In this document: positions 33,573 through 44,700 of the stretch, one piece after another
Numbering within the stretch: position 1 is the first letter of the stretch
Layout: every line of letters begins with the position of its first letter
Source of the DNA: Lunularia cruciata
Taxonomy: Eukaryota > Streptophyta > Marchantiopsida > Lunulariales > Lunulariaceae
NCBI GenBank assembly: GCA_948567375.1
Contig: OX419758.1
Span: 6,267,001 to 6,331,000 of the forward strand
Direction of reading: 5' to 3'
DNA length: 64,000 nt
Notes under the pieces: generated by a model
The model's input: only the letters and a program-made list of their open reading frames with translations
Told to the model about the DNA's origin: nothing
Database searches by the model: none
Made by a program: the position numbers and the translations under genes

Positions 33573-36500
33573 ATAAAATCACTAGTTAAATTATATGTTT
33601 TAATTATATATTTTTATTAAATGATTAAATATCATATAATTAAAATATAATAAGACTAAAATTATAACCAAAGCAAATAGTATAAGAAATTATTAATATT
33701 TTCACTTGAATAAGTTTTAAGTAAAACAAATTTATAGAAAAAACATCTAGATTAAATTTTAAGGTAGAACACTTTCTATGCAAAGGTTCTTAATTCTCCA
33801 AAGAAAATTTGCAATAATTGTCATGGTGAAATTATAAAAGCCATGCAATAATTTTGATTCAGGTTATATTAAAAAAATATTTATTTATAGATAATAGAAC
33901 TTAAAAAGTTTAAACTATTATTATATTATATAAAATTTAAAATTATATAAAATTTAATAAATAATATAATAAATTATTATAATATAATGAAACATTTAAA
34001 AAACAACTTAATAAAAAAAGTAAAATTTAAGTATAAAATGAATTCATTCTAGGGTAATAATACAAGTGAAGAGTTATGCAAAGTGGATGGTTGGGTTGGT
34101 GAGGTGTGAAGCCTGGGCTACCTCTCTCACTTTGCATTAAAGAATCTTTGTATCGAGTAAACGTTAAATGTCAAGTGGGTTGAAATATAACAATAGTATT
34201 TTATATAAAAATATAGCTTCTAATAAAATTAAATTTCAGTATGACCTATTCTTATATAAAAATTTAATAAAAATTAGTATTTTAGATTAAATGAAATATA
34301 TCTACATAAATTTTAAATTATTTAATACACTACATTCATATAAAATTTACAATAATTAATTACAATTACCCTAATAGTAATACCTATTGAAAATTACATC
34401 CATGAAATATTAAAAATATTATTTTGATCTAACCTAATCATCAAAAGGTTATCAAATTTATTTCAATAATTTACTATCAAAAATGAATTCGTCATTCCTC
34501 TTGAACTCTTAACATCTCCCTTTTGAACTACATCTAGGTCACAACTTCGAGTAGAATTCTAGTTCAACTTGAAAATCTAACTGAACTCCAATCCAGTCGC
34601 TGAACCAAGTTCGAATTGAACAGAGTTTACATTGGAGTTGAACTCCAGCCCGAAACACTGTTTAGAATTGTTTTGAAAATAGAGAGAGTTTTGAAATTAT
34701 GTTTCCACCGTGCATTCCACTCCAAGCCAGAAACGGATGATATGTTCTTAAGATTACCTTAAAATTACATGTTTCCGTGTGAATTATAGATCGATCATGG
34801 TTCTCCACGATATTTCCGAACGTCTTCAATGGCAGATAAATCCAGTCTAAATGGAATGGAATCTTTCGAGTACCGTAAGGAATTCTAAGAATATAAACTA
34901 ATTGTTCGTGATATTAGGTGCCAAGTAGGACTCCTATGTCACATCAAGCTAAAAGGGGTACTATCGAGCCTTCCTGCAACTTGACATGTTGGTAAATCGA
35001 TATGCCAAAATTACAGTACCGTTTAGTCCATCTCTATAAAAGTTGCTAGGGTAACGTGCAATCCTTATTTTAATGTACGAATTGCTAAGGAAAGTAAAGC
35101 TTGCCACTTACCCGAGCCATTGTGAGATTCAAAAGTTCACCATATCATCTAATCTTGACTTTCACCATCGGTAATAAAAACTGTGTGTCCATCAATTAGT
35201 AACTCTACCTGTAAGTGCAAGCAAACTATATATTAACTCTTACGTTAACTTTAGGTTAATTTCTTCAATTCAGTATTACCTCGGACCTTTCAACAATTGG
35301 ACTCCAAAGACTAAGCAATTCCTTTTAGCTAAAGATTAATTACAAAATGTGAGTCAACTAACCAAATAGCATTTCAATAGCTTTAGGTATACTAATTTTA
35401 TCCAATACTCTACGCGTTCGCCTTCCTCTCGTTTTGATAGGAGACAAGAGATTTTGATTGGATACCAAATAATCCGCTTTGAATCCTCTTTAGTAGAAGC
35501 GTCTACGCGGCATTGAATCTTGTCCTCTGATCACACGGTGACTCTGCTGTAGAAAGTTTTAAATATCAGATTTGAGAGTCTTTCATGAAGTAAGTATATG
35601 AAGTTGTCCCGTTTTACATTTAATTATTCAATTATTTAAATTCCTTTGGTTGAACTCCCTAATAAGCTAAATGGCTGCATGGTCTACAGTCTGACTCTTA
35701 AAGAAGTTGCTTTGACTTGAATAAATATAAATTAACAAGTTATTGTAACAGCTAATTGTTAAGCTAAACTCTTTTAGGGTTACACGGAGAAAGCTAAACT
35801 AAAAGACTTTGTTCCAACTACATAAGCGACCCAAGGTACCTTTCAAGGTAACCTTTCGACCAATTCCAAGCAAAGGTTATCTTAAGTTATCCAAGATATC
35901 CGTTACTAATCTGATTATTTACAGTATAACCAAAGCGCATTCTTTGAACATCCTCCAAGGGACTCACACTTGCACATGAAGCAAAATGGATGGGAGAGGA
36001 CCGGTCAGAACGCTTGGGTGCCTTCTGCCTTTTGAGCATCATTCCTATTCCTTGTTCAATGATATTCAAGCTTGATTCTTCAACATTCAAGGTCAAATGT
36101 TTCTTTGATTTTAGTTGCAATTTGTGATTCTGCGTTCTTGCTTGTTCCTGCTCTTGAAAGTGATTGTTGTTTTAATCCACTGTTCTTGCACCACAGAAAT
36201 TGAGAATTCTATAATACCTTGCTTTGGTACCAAATCATTACTTAGGAAAGAAATACAAGAATTAATGCATTTCCAAATAGCATGATAGTACCATAAAAGA
36301 GTGGATGGTAATGAGACTATTAATTTCTCTTGGGCTCTAGGAATGTAGGGGACTCTTGGGGCTCATGGGAATTAGGATGCTCTTTGGATTTAGAGGGATG
36401 GAGTGATGAAGAGGAGATGGATGATTGGGAATGACTTTGCAAATGGTGTGAATTTATCCATAGGGGTACATATCTGAAAGATAGATTACAAACTTCCCGC

Positions 36501-36650
36501 CATAAAAAATTTAAGAAGAATTTTTTCTTTGTACTTGATCCTCTCGCTTTCAAATAGCTAGTGAGGATAGATTTGGACTCTTTTATTTCTATAATGGATC
36601 TACTCAAAGTACAGAAAGTCCTTGATTAAATAAACTATGGTGGGAAGAAA
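33573..36650. other. AT-rich gene-free stretch
   Basis: 33,590-34,470 is extremely AT-rich with long A/T runs; 34,470-36,650 is more balanced and contains CpG. A short inverted repeat (ATGCAAAGTG at 34,076-34,085 and its reverse at 34,128-34,137) flanks a GC-richer insert. No reading frame in 35,000-36,600 has protein-like composition or a recognisable motif. It may be old host intergenic DNA between retroelement clusters. Confidence 0.5.
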
Positions 36651-36659
36651 ACAAACACC

Positions 36660-37130
36660 TATAGGAATCCAAGTAGCATTACCTCTGGATCATTTTGGAC
36701 ATAATGGGAATGAAGTCTTGGTGGCAAGAGGAATGAACCTACAGAGAATTAGTACATGATACACAACCAATTTTACTAATAGAGTAATCACCACTGTCTT
36801 GTCCATATTAAGGAAGGAGGAGCAATGGCCTGGGTTGGAGGAGAGAGCTAGAATTTCATCTGTTTAGCGAGGAAAGGATTCTCAAGTTGTGTGGGTTTAG
36901 TGGATGGTATTTTTGTTCCAGATGTCACAAAGGCTCACCATTGCTAAGGAAGTTTACTCTGGCCAAAAAAGCACCTACCTAATCAATGTCCTTGTGATAT
37001 GCAATGACAATCAAAGAATTATCCACTTTGTAGGAGGTAATCAGATTGCATTGAATTGTCATTATGATCGGCATTTTCTATGCTTGAGTGTGTGGTTTAG
37101 GAGGCTACGTTATTATCAATTTGTATGAGA
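36660..37130 (+). pseudogene. PIF/Harbinger transposase remnant (DDE_Tnp_4 type)
   Basis: Translation gives PLDHFGHNGNEVLVARGMNL, NFTNRVITTVLSILRKEEQW, PGLEERARIS, CVGLVDGIFVP, then SQRLTIAKEVYSGQKSTYLI and NVLVICNDNQRIIHF. This is the order of the PIF/Harbinger nuclease: the helical part before the catalytic core (RFGHxGN..., FTxRV...), the first catalytic aspartate in VDG, and the YSxNVQVICD segment. The pieces lie in more than one frame (the VDGIFVP segment and the QKSTYLINV segment differ by a frameshift), and a stop lies near the FICL segment. The later catalytic region is replaced by a tandem repeat from about 37,022. No terminal inverted repeats were identified. The element is dead. 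Confidence 0.7.
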
Positions 37131-37300
37131 TAAGAGGATTGCATTGAATTGAATATGTGAACAACTTTTTTTTTGTTTAGTGTGGTTACAAGGGTGTGTT
37201 ATTGAATTTTCCACTTTGCAAGAGGTAATTGGACTGCATTAAATTTTTAAAGATCATTTTTTGTGTTAAAGTGTCTCTAACAAGGTTATGTTATTGAATA
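37022..37300. repeat. Three diverged tandem units of about 95 bp
   Basis: Units start near 37,022, 37,122 and 37,210 and share AGGTAAT..GA.TGCATTGAATT, a TTTTxTGxTTxAGTGTG piece and a TTATTGAATT-like end. The first unit overlaps the end of the readable transposase segment, so the duplication arose in or next to the transposon. No function is apparent. Confidence 0.55.
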
Positions 37301-38454
37301 GGAATGCCTAGATCATATCATGACATGATATGTTAAAAAGAATTGGAGCTTTGGTCAGACCTTAATCAATGGGGAGCATGTGTTTTGTTTGAGAGCCATC
37401 AATATTTACTAAAAGATGTTGGATATGTACCCATGAGCCAATTGGTCCCTTCTTATAAACAAAGAAGTAGGAGAGGAAGGACTTCAACCGTTGTGTGGCT
37501 CTAACCAGGTCTCTAAATGACACTATATTGGTATATTAAAAGCACATTAGCATTTTTTGTGTGAGTGGAGAACCCAGTAAAACAACACTAAAACAAACTC
37601 ATATCTTTTGCACTGGATTTGCACTTGTTCTATATTGCATAAATTTTTAATAAATAGATGGGATATGTGGGAGGACTAAGAGCAATTCCAAATAGAGGAG
37701 GTAGATTTTGAACAAGAGACAATTGGAGCTAGTGCTCACCATGTAAAAGAAGAGACTAGACAATCAGTGATAGAAGTTTACCTTGCATTTTATCAGGATC
37801 TTGGTGGATTTTTATAGAAAACACCTTGATAATAAAATTTTGACAATGTATTCCATGTATCAAATGAATTTTTATTCTAATGGGCAATGTGGGTTTTCTA
37901 TGTGTTTGAATAAGTCCGCTCAATAGATGGATGGTTTTGCTCATGAAATTTAAGGGGTAGCTTGTTAGAGAGTGGCTAAGCTCATGATGACATTTGGGTC
38001 TCCTCATTTGGTTTTCTCGCTCTGCTTGTTTAAATTTGAATTTGATATTTTGATGAATGGGTTTGCTCATTTGAACCATGGGTTGGCTTCTTTGCAACCT
38101 GTGCAATGTCAAGCAGCTCAAAATTGAAACTTGCAAGTCATGAGCTAAAAATGTAATTAGGAAGTGTAGTTGTAATTTAGTATTATTTCCTAGGAATTTT
38201 ATAGATAACTGTAAAGAGTATTTAATTCTTTTGAGCAAAGAATTAAATTTAAATTATTTGTATTGTAGAGTATAAAAGATGAAGCAAAGATTGCTTTTGC
38301 TTATTACCACCATATTTTGCAGCAATAGGAATCTAGACATGTGAAAAATAAAGGGGAAGAAAATAGAGGATAATCACTTGATTTGATAGAAGAATTCACC
38401 TTGCAAGAAAGTGTGTTGTTCAAATTTTCAATGTTCAATTGTTCAGAGGATTGC
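37301..38454. other. Gene-free stretch, possible LTR fragment at the right end
   Basis: No coding region is recognisable. About 38,100-38,450 looks like a Copia-type LTR (AGTTGTAATTT..., a TATA-like GTATAAAAG at 38,270, and a GAAAAATAAAG polyadenylation-like piece), cut at 38,455 by repeat C. It is not matched to any other copy in the window. Confidence 0.3.
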
Positions 38455-40657
38455 TGTTGTGTTGTGGTTTGTAAAGCCCATGAAAAAGTAAAAAAGTGTG
38501 GTTTATCTCCATAAAGATGGAGTAGGTTGTATGATGGATCCCATGGTTAAGTTATTGCCATGTGAGCAATCTATGTACAAGTATATGATTGGTCACATGG
38601 ATTATGGCCTTGTCTTCTTTGAGTGCTCTTGTGTATATAGTTGGTAGAGAGTTGAGAGAGAGGGGTGCGTTTTAGTTTGAGGAGTCTCTAGAGGGAGGAG
38701 GACGTTAGGAATGAGGGTTGTAGCATAGTGCAAGCATTAGAGCATCAAAGGAAGCGTTTAAGCAAGAGATATCCCATGCTCCCAATCTGCCACACCCAAA
38801 TCCTTTTCTCATCATGTTTACTTCAGATTCTACACCATGACGGCTTATGGGACTGAATGGTGGCACATTTTGGGGTGGCATTCATGTAGTTGGTCATGGA
38901 AAACCTAGATCCTGCCATCCTTTTGGTGCTTACTAAGCAAGTCTAGGATTTGAAAATCTATGTGTTCTTATAGATGGAGAATGAATTAATTTTGCTCATG
39001 AGCTTCAAGGTGGAGTTGTGGGGTCTATTTGTCAAAAAATGAAGAAACTAAATGACAAAAAAATGCAAGTAATTGGATCCAGAGTTTTTGACCATCAAAG
39101 GAGTTAAGAGAGAGCATTCATGGAGACTAGACCATGGTTGGAGAGAGAAGGTAATAGGCTACAATTTAAAGATAGAAAGCAAATGATTTGATTAGATTAT
39201 GTCTCAGATATAATCAATTGAATCAAGGGGGGTAGAATTCATACCTAGGAGCACAACATAGGTAATTTGGAGAGCTTTGTGAAACACTTTTATGATCTGT
39301 TAGTGGATTTGGAGATTAAACAAACTGCTTATAGTGCAAAGTGCAAGAAGTTATAGGTTTTGATCAATCTTGAATCAAATCTTATCAACTGAAGTTGAAG
39401 CTCTAGAAAGTGAGGTGGTGGAGATGAGATGCTTATCAGGTTTGGAATTTTGGTCACTCCTAAAGTTGTCATTTGAATCACCTTATCAAAATCTCCAATA
39501 TTTTTGGTGATAAGATCTTGCACCTCTATGCAAAAGTTTCAGGTGAACTCCTCAATAAAGAATTCAAGGTCTTGGATCAAGCATACTTAGGTCTATAGAG
39601 CTCACAAGAATAGCTCAACTCAAGAATGTATCCATATCTAGAGATTAGGATTGGATTAGGTTATCAAAATCTCCAAGATTTTAGACAAGGGCACAACTAG
39701 CTACTAGAATTTTTTGACTTTGGGTCCATGGAGAGTGAAAGTTGATGCAATAAGTTTTTCTGAAAATACTATCGTAAGATTGGTAGAGCATTTCTATCTC
39801 CAATCATGATTGATTATCAATTCTCCCATTTTTATGAATATGATTGAGGATTTTAGGTTTCTAGAGTTTTTTTGAGGATTAGCTAACCTTTGATGTAGAA
39901 ATCTAGGAAAATTTACCAAGAACCAAGAGCAAACCCTAAATAAGGGAGTTCAAGTTTAGGGTGGAAATTACAAAAATCTAGCCAAGTTTGAGAGATTTTA
40001 AGAGGAGCTATATTGATTAGATTAAGGCTTATTTCATGTCATTGGAAAGATTATCTCACAGGCTTTTCATTAAATTCTAGAACACATGCACATAAATCAC
40101 ACGGAAGAAGTTATGTCTATATGAGTTACATAGAGTTTTCCCCATCAAAAAAATAAAATTCCCCACTTGGCTTAGAAATTGGTTGAAACCTAAGTACATA
40201 TCAGAGGAACCTTGGAGTACAAGTTGAAATTAGCTTGATGATAGAGCAAGAAGGCTTTGAAGCCCATTTCTAAATGAAGCACAATGAGGAGTTGTTGAAT
40301 TCTTGTGATTGGATCCTCTTTTTGCTTGCATGCTTGTTTGTATACCCAGTTGATTTGGATTGGTGTGCGGTCATTACTCTTCGGTTCCTTCCTTCTAGGG
40401 GTGCTATGTTTTTCTCCTTGGTCATGTTGAAAATGATGACCAGCAGACCAAAAGTGTGTGTTGTGATGACATGTTAGGTTGCACGCTGCTCCTTTACTTG
40501 GTAGAAGGATTACTAGAAGCAAGAGTAAAAGGTTCTTATGATCAGGCAACACGTGTGCTTAGACTAGTAGTGACAAATCTACACACAAACTTTGATCCAT
40601 AAACTTGACAAATAGGCACCCAATATGTTCCCAGAGAGAGGAAGGCAAAGTACGACA
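38455..40657 (+). repeat. 2.2-kb dispersed repeat C, copy 2
   Basis: Starts TGTTGTGTTGTGG and ends AAAGTACGACA, collinear with 15,449-17,619. Strongly conserved parts include the stretch around 38,490 (GTGTGGTTTATCTCCATAAA) and the right end (GAGAGGAAGGCAAAGTACGACA). It is not flanked by a clear target duplication or primer site. The identity of the parent element is unknown. Confidence 0.6.
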
Positions 40658-41908
40658 CTAAGGTCAATCAAGAGGAAGAGCCAAGTTTGAGTCAAGGAAG
40701 AGAGGAGCAATAAGGGAAGAAGGAATTTTTTGGACCAAGGAAGAAGATAATTTAATAATTGAGAATAAAGCCATTAGTAATAGAGATGGATGGCAATTTT
40801 GCAAGAAGGGAAAGGAGAGATAGTTATTTGTAAGAAAGGAGGGGTGTCAATTCAAGGAGGAAGGGGGGAGTGAAATTGAGGAGAGAGTGTAGAGCAAGAT
40901 GCCAAGGTGCTAGGGTTTAAGGTAATTTGGGAGTGGAGACTTGAGAGCAAGAATTGCTAGATGATTTTTGAAATAGAGCACAAAGTAATATCAAGAGGAT
41001 TTTCAGAATTAGAGAGGAGTGGAGAGTGCAAGGATTTTGAAAACAAGAGAAGAGGGGAGAAAGCAAGGATTTTGAAATTAAAGATGAGAGAGTAGTGGTA
41101 GAGAGACTAGAGGTAAAGGCAAAGAGACCAAGGTTGTAGTAGAGAGACTAAAATTTCAAATTTTGGGGAGAGGGCAAAGATAGAGATTTTGGCAAGAGTG
41201 CCAAGCAAAGAAAGGATTTCAAAAATCAAGGAGAATTTCAAATTTGCAAGAGGAAGAGAAGGGGAAAATTTTCTAAATTTGGGAAGAAAGCAAAGACAAG
41301 GATTTCAATACTCACAAATTGGGGAGAGGTCCAAGTAGAGACAAGGATTTCAAAGTTCAAGGAGAGGATATAGTTTCAAAATTCATAGAGGAAGAGAAGA
41401 GGACAACATGATAGATATTCCAAATTGCGAGAGGTAATGAGACTCTCCCAACATGGAGGATATTAACAAGGGTCCAAACTTGACAGGATTTCACCAAAAA
41501 GAAAACAATATGACACATATCAAGTGGTGTTGGCTTGACAAGATGTAGGTGTGAGCTACAGTTCAAGGGATTTGAGAAGCAAACCTTGAAACACTAGGAT
41601 TGAAAGTGAGCATGGGGTTAGAATATCCATCTCCCCATGTGAATCATGTCCTTTTCTCCCTTCTTATGCAATTCCTCCCTTCAAATTTGTTAAATGAGTT
41701 CTATGTACTTTGCTATGTTTGAATATTTCTTTTGTCTTCAAAGTTCTATGTTGAATCAACCCTAACACACCACCTCTGCAAGAAAATCCATTTGAATGCA
41801 AGCGAACCCATCCCTAAGCAAGATCAAACTCACACATCATGTGAGCAGACCCATAACACCCCAATTATAGAGAAGTCAAAATATCTCTCTTTTTCTAGAC
41901 AACTCCAT
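40658..41908. other. Purine-rich gene-free stretch
   Basis: From about 40,660 to 41,580 the plus strand is strongly A/G-biased, with repeated AGGAAGAG, GGGGAGAG and AAAGACAAGGATTT motifs. No protein-like frame is seen. 41,580-41,908 is of ordinary composition and holds nothing recognisable. A retroelement leader is possible, because repeat C ends just before it. Confidence 0.4.
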
Positions 41909-42375
41909 TGTAACAACCCACCAAACACCAAATTTAAGCATTTTAGTAAGTAACAACTTGTTCATACAATGATACAAAGAGAATGTCACAAGATTTAGTC
42001 CATCGTTATTTCAGCTTTAAATCTTTGGGTAGAAACAACACCCAAAAGAGGGTAAAGCCACCTAGAAAGCACAATGTAGAATGCAAGAAAAAGAAAGAAC
42101 ATAATAACCACAATCACGTAAAATTACTATCCCAAGTCTTGAAAGTGAGGTGATAGTTCAAGTCAAGCATCTCCTTCCCTCAAGAAGATCCTCCAAAGTA
42201 TCTTGCTTGATCTTCCTCCAAGTGACAAGTCCTCCGATTGATATGTCACTCCAAAGATAGCAATCCCTCCAAATAATGGATTCCAACATCCATGTGAAGA
42301 TCTGTCCTACACTTCCTATTTGGAGCGCATTCTCTCTGGGTCAGCTAGCTTCCATGCAAGGATACAAGTTCAAAT
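41909..42375 (-). repeat. LTR end fragment, family A relative, minus strand
   Basis: Begins TGTAACAACCCACCAAA, the reverse of the family A end (TGTGACAACCCGGCAAA). At about 42,030-42,055 it carries the reverse of the conserved motif (GTAGAAACAACACCCAAAAGAG). It is cut on the right by the family B LTR at 42,376. It is a diverged, old copy. Confidence 0.6.
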
Positions 42376-43033
42376 TGTAACATTTATTAAGATATCTAGT
42401 TTGGTATTGTAAGTAGTTGAAGATATTATGTATATGGAGTTTATCTAAGCTTCTATATTAGTCATAATTAGTTAGAGTTAGTCATAGCCAATTCAAGGTG
42501 CTTCTACTTTAGCAAAAGATGAAAGAATGAGCACCACTATTCTAGATTCTAATGTATTGACTTTGTATTATTCTTAAATGTTTGGCTTTGAGGAAAGAGT
42601 TGAGAACTCTTGGGTTCACATGCCTTTCTAATTCAGATTTTTCTGTAATCTAAGGATAGCATATGTAATATTTGAAAGATAAAATCTTTGACTTGGTTGC
42701 TTGGTCAAGATAGGACCACCTACTCATGGGATTATTCTCATGTGTATGGATATTTCTTTAGACTTTAGACTTTATATGACTTTTAGCTTAGTACCTTGAG
42801 TCAACCTACTAATTAGTAACTTTGGTGTGTAACTATTCCACAAGTATATAAGCTAGGGATGAGGAGGTAATCATCATAATTTAATTTACAACTATCTTTC
42901 TCTCATTGAATTATCTAGTGAGTATTGGCTTGAGTCTTGGGGGTGACTTGGAGTCTGTTTCTTTCTCTTCTTAGGTGTGCTACTTTAATAGTCATCAAAG
43001 TTTCATTTGAAGTGAGAGACAAGTTGGCTCACA
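42376..43033 (+). repeat. LTR, family B, copy 3
   Basis: Starts TGTAACATTTATT and ends GTTGGCTCACA, 658 bp, collinear with 14,397-15,088, with the TATA-like AAGTATATAAGC near 42,843. An A-run follows at 43,033. No clear target duplication was seen. It interrupts the family A fragment to its left. Confidence 0.7.
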
Positions 43034-44700
43034 AAAAAAAGAAGGTATTAGATTATAATTTTAACACTTTAAATCTCCTCATCTTGTCAAGGTATTGACA
43101 TTGAGTTTCTAAAACAGCCCCAGGATCAAACACCCAAAGGATTATTTCTATCACTACAAAGACAAGCTACCATCAATCCAAATATTGAATCATTTGCACA
43201 AGAGATATGAGGAATAACAAAGAGCAGTTCTCTTTCATTATTCACCTTGTGAGAACTACATACTTAGTACTTGATATAGTTGATTTATTATGGAAGTATC
43301 TCATTAGGCTTAGCATGAGATGCTGCCATGCTGCTAACCAAAGGTTCTTCATTGAAAGGAGTGCTTTTATGTTTCCCAATTGCACCAAATCACCTTATCA
43401 CCCAAATCACATTTTCCAAATCACCCTTCTATCGTATGTTGATTCTGCCCTACATTTGGTATATTTCAAGTCCATCTTGCATGGAAACTCAAAGAGCAAT
43501 AGAAAAAGAGTGATTTGCAAGGTTTGTCACTAAATAAAGCTAAACATACATGTTTTTCTACAATCTCCTACAATCTCCATCACTAAGTATGGAATAGGAT
43601 GAGGTCATGTTTCACAACCCATATTTTTGCCAAACATTATGGTAGAGAGCAACACTCAATGTTTCATAGTGCTTTTGAGACTCATGAGAAGAATATGCCA
43701 ACATCTTCATGAGTATAAAAAAACTGTAAAAGAAACCACTTCAGTGCTCTTAGACATGCCCTTACAACAAGTTCTAAGAGATACTCAAACACCAATGTAT
43801 TCTTGTTATCCTTGCTACGGATGTCCAATTGGTGAATAGATATCTTGGACATGGCTTAAATGTTGTTGTTGCAGACCTTGAGGCTTGGGGATCTATAGTG
43901 TTCAAACCATCTATGGGAGAGGGATTCTCTGTCTACATGAGCAGTCAATTGCTTGACCATCTCAAGAGTACAACACTTTGGTTTCAAGTAGCTCATCTCA
44001 AAAAATAATCCTTTTGCAATAATGCTTGAAATAATGGATTGTAAAAAATGCTTTCAAAGTACATGTTATTATTATCGTTTCCACTATAGGTTTCCAAATC
44101 TCATAGGGCTTTTCCAAATGAATTGATAGTCTGATTAGATCTCTAGCAAAGAGATCTTTGATTGCAAAATGACCTATGACATTTTGCTGCTGGCATCCAT
44201 GGTTGAAGTTCCTATCCATGAGACTCCAAGAGGAGTTGTGCAAGATACTGAAGGGATCTCCAAGTTCATTCCTGAATATGAGAATGCTTGTCTTGTTTTG
44301 GTCCATCTTACTATGGTTCATTGAGAGATAAGTTTTAGGATTGGACCTGGCCACTTGTCATAATAGTTTGGCATTGTGATATCTGAATATGTAAGAAGAT
44401 GGTCATGTTGTCCTTCCGAACTGTTTGTTTGTTAAAATTGTACAAGATTTGGCAAGAAAAGTTTGATAACTTTAAGTTCTATTGGGAAAGTGCATTTGCA
44501 GGTTATGAATTTTGTAGTTCTCTCGAGGATAGGTTGATGAAGGATAAGAAATTTACATTGGGACAATACTCAGTAAAAAAAGACACTCAAAAACCAAAAA
44601 TGGTAAATTGATATTTACTGGCATTTATAAGAATGAGACCTAATTCAGGATATATGAGAGTTTGAAGTAGAGAAAATGGAAAAGGAAGACAACGTTGCAA
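43034..44700. other. Unassigned stretch with short coding-like fragments
   Basis: Several short frames exist. The most protein-like, about 43,780-44,008 (+), contains LATDVQLVNRYLGHGLNVVV, then ADLEAWGSIVFKPSMGEGFS and SVYMSSQLLDHLKS, but lacks a start in context and recognisable neighbours. I cannot assign it. It may be a remnant of a host gene or of an element. The rest shows no gene. Composition changes to CpG-containing DNA at about 44,700. Confidence 0.25.

Noticed and set aside
37314-37332. Palindrome CATATCATG-A-CATGATATG
   Set aside because: Short and AT-rich; not placed at the end of any element and not repeated elsewhere in the window.
43780-44008. A protein-like stretch that might be a host gene exon
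   Set aside because: About 75 codons with plausible composition but no family, no start and no clear splice context; not enough to call a gene.
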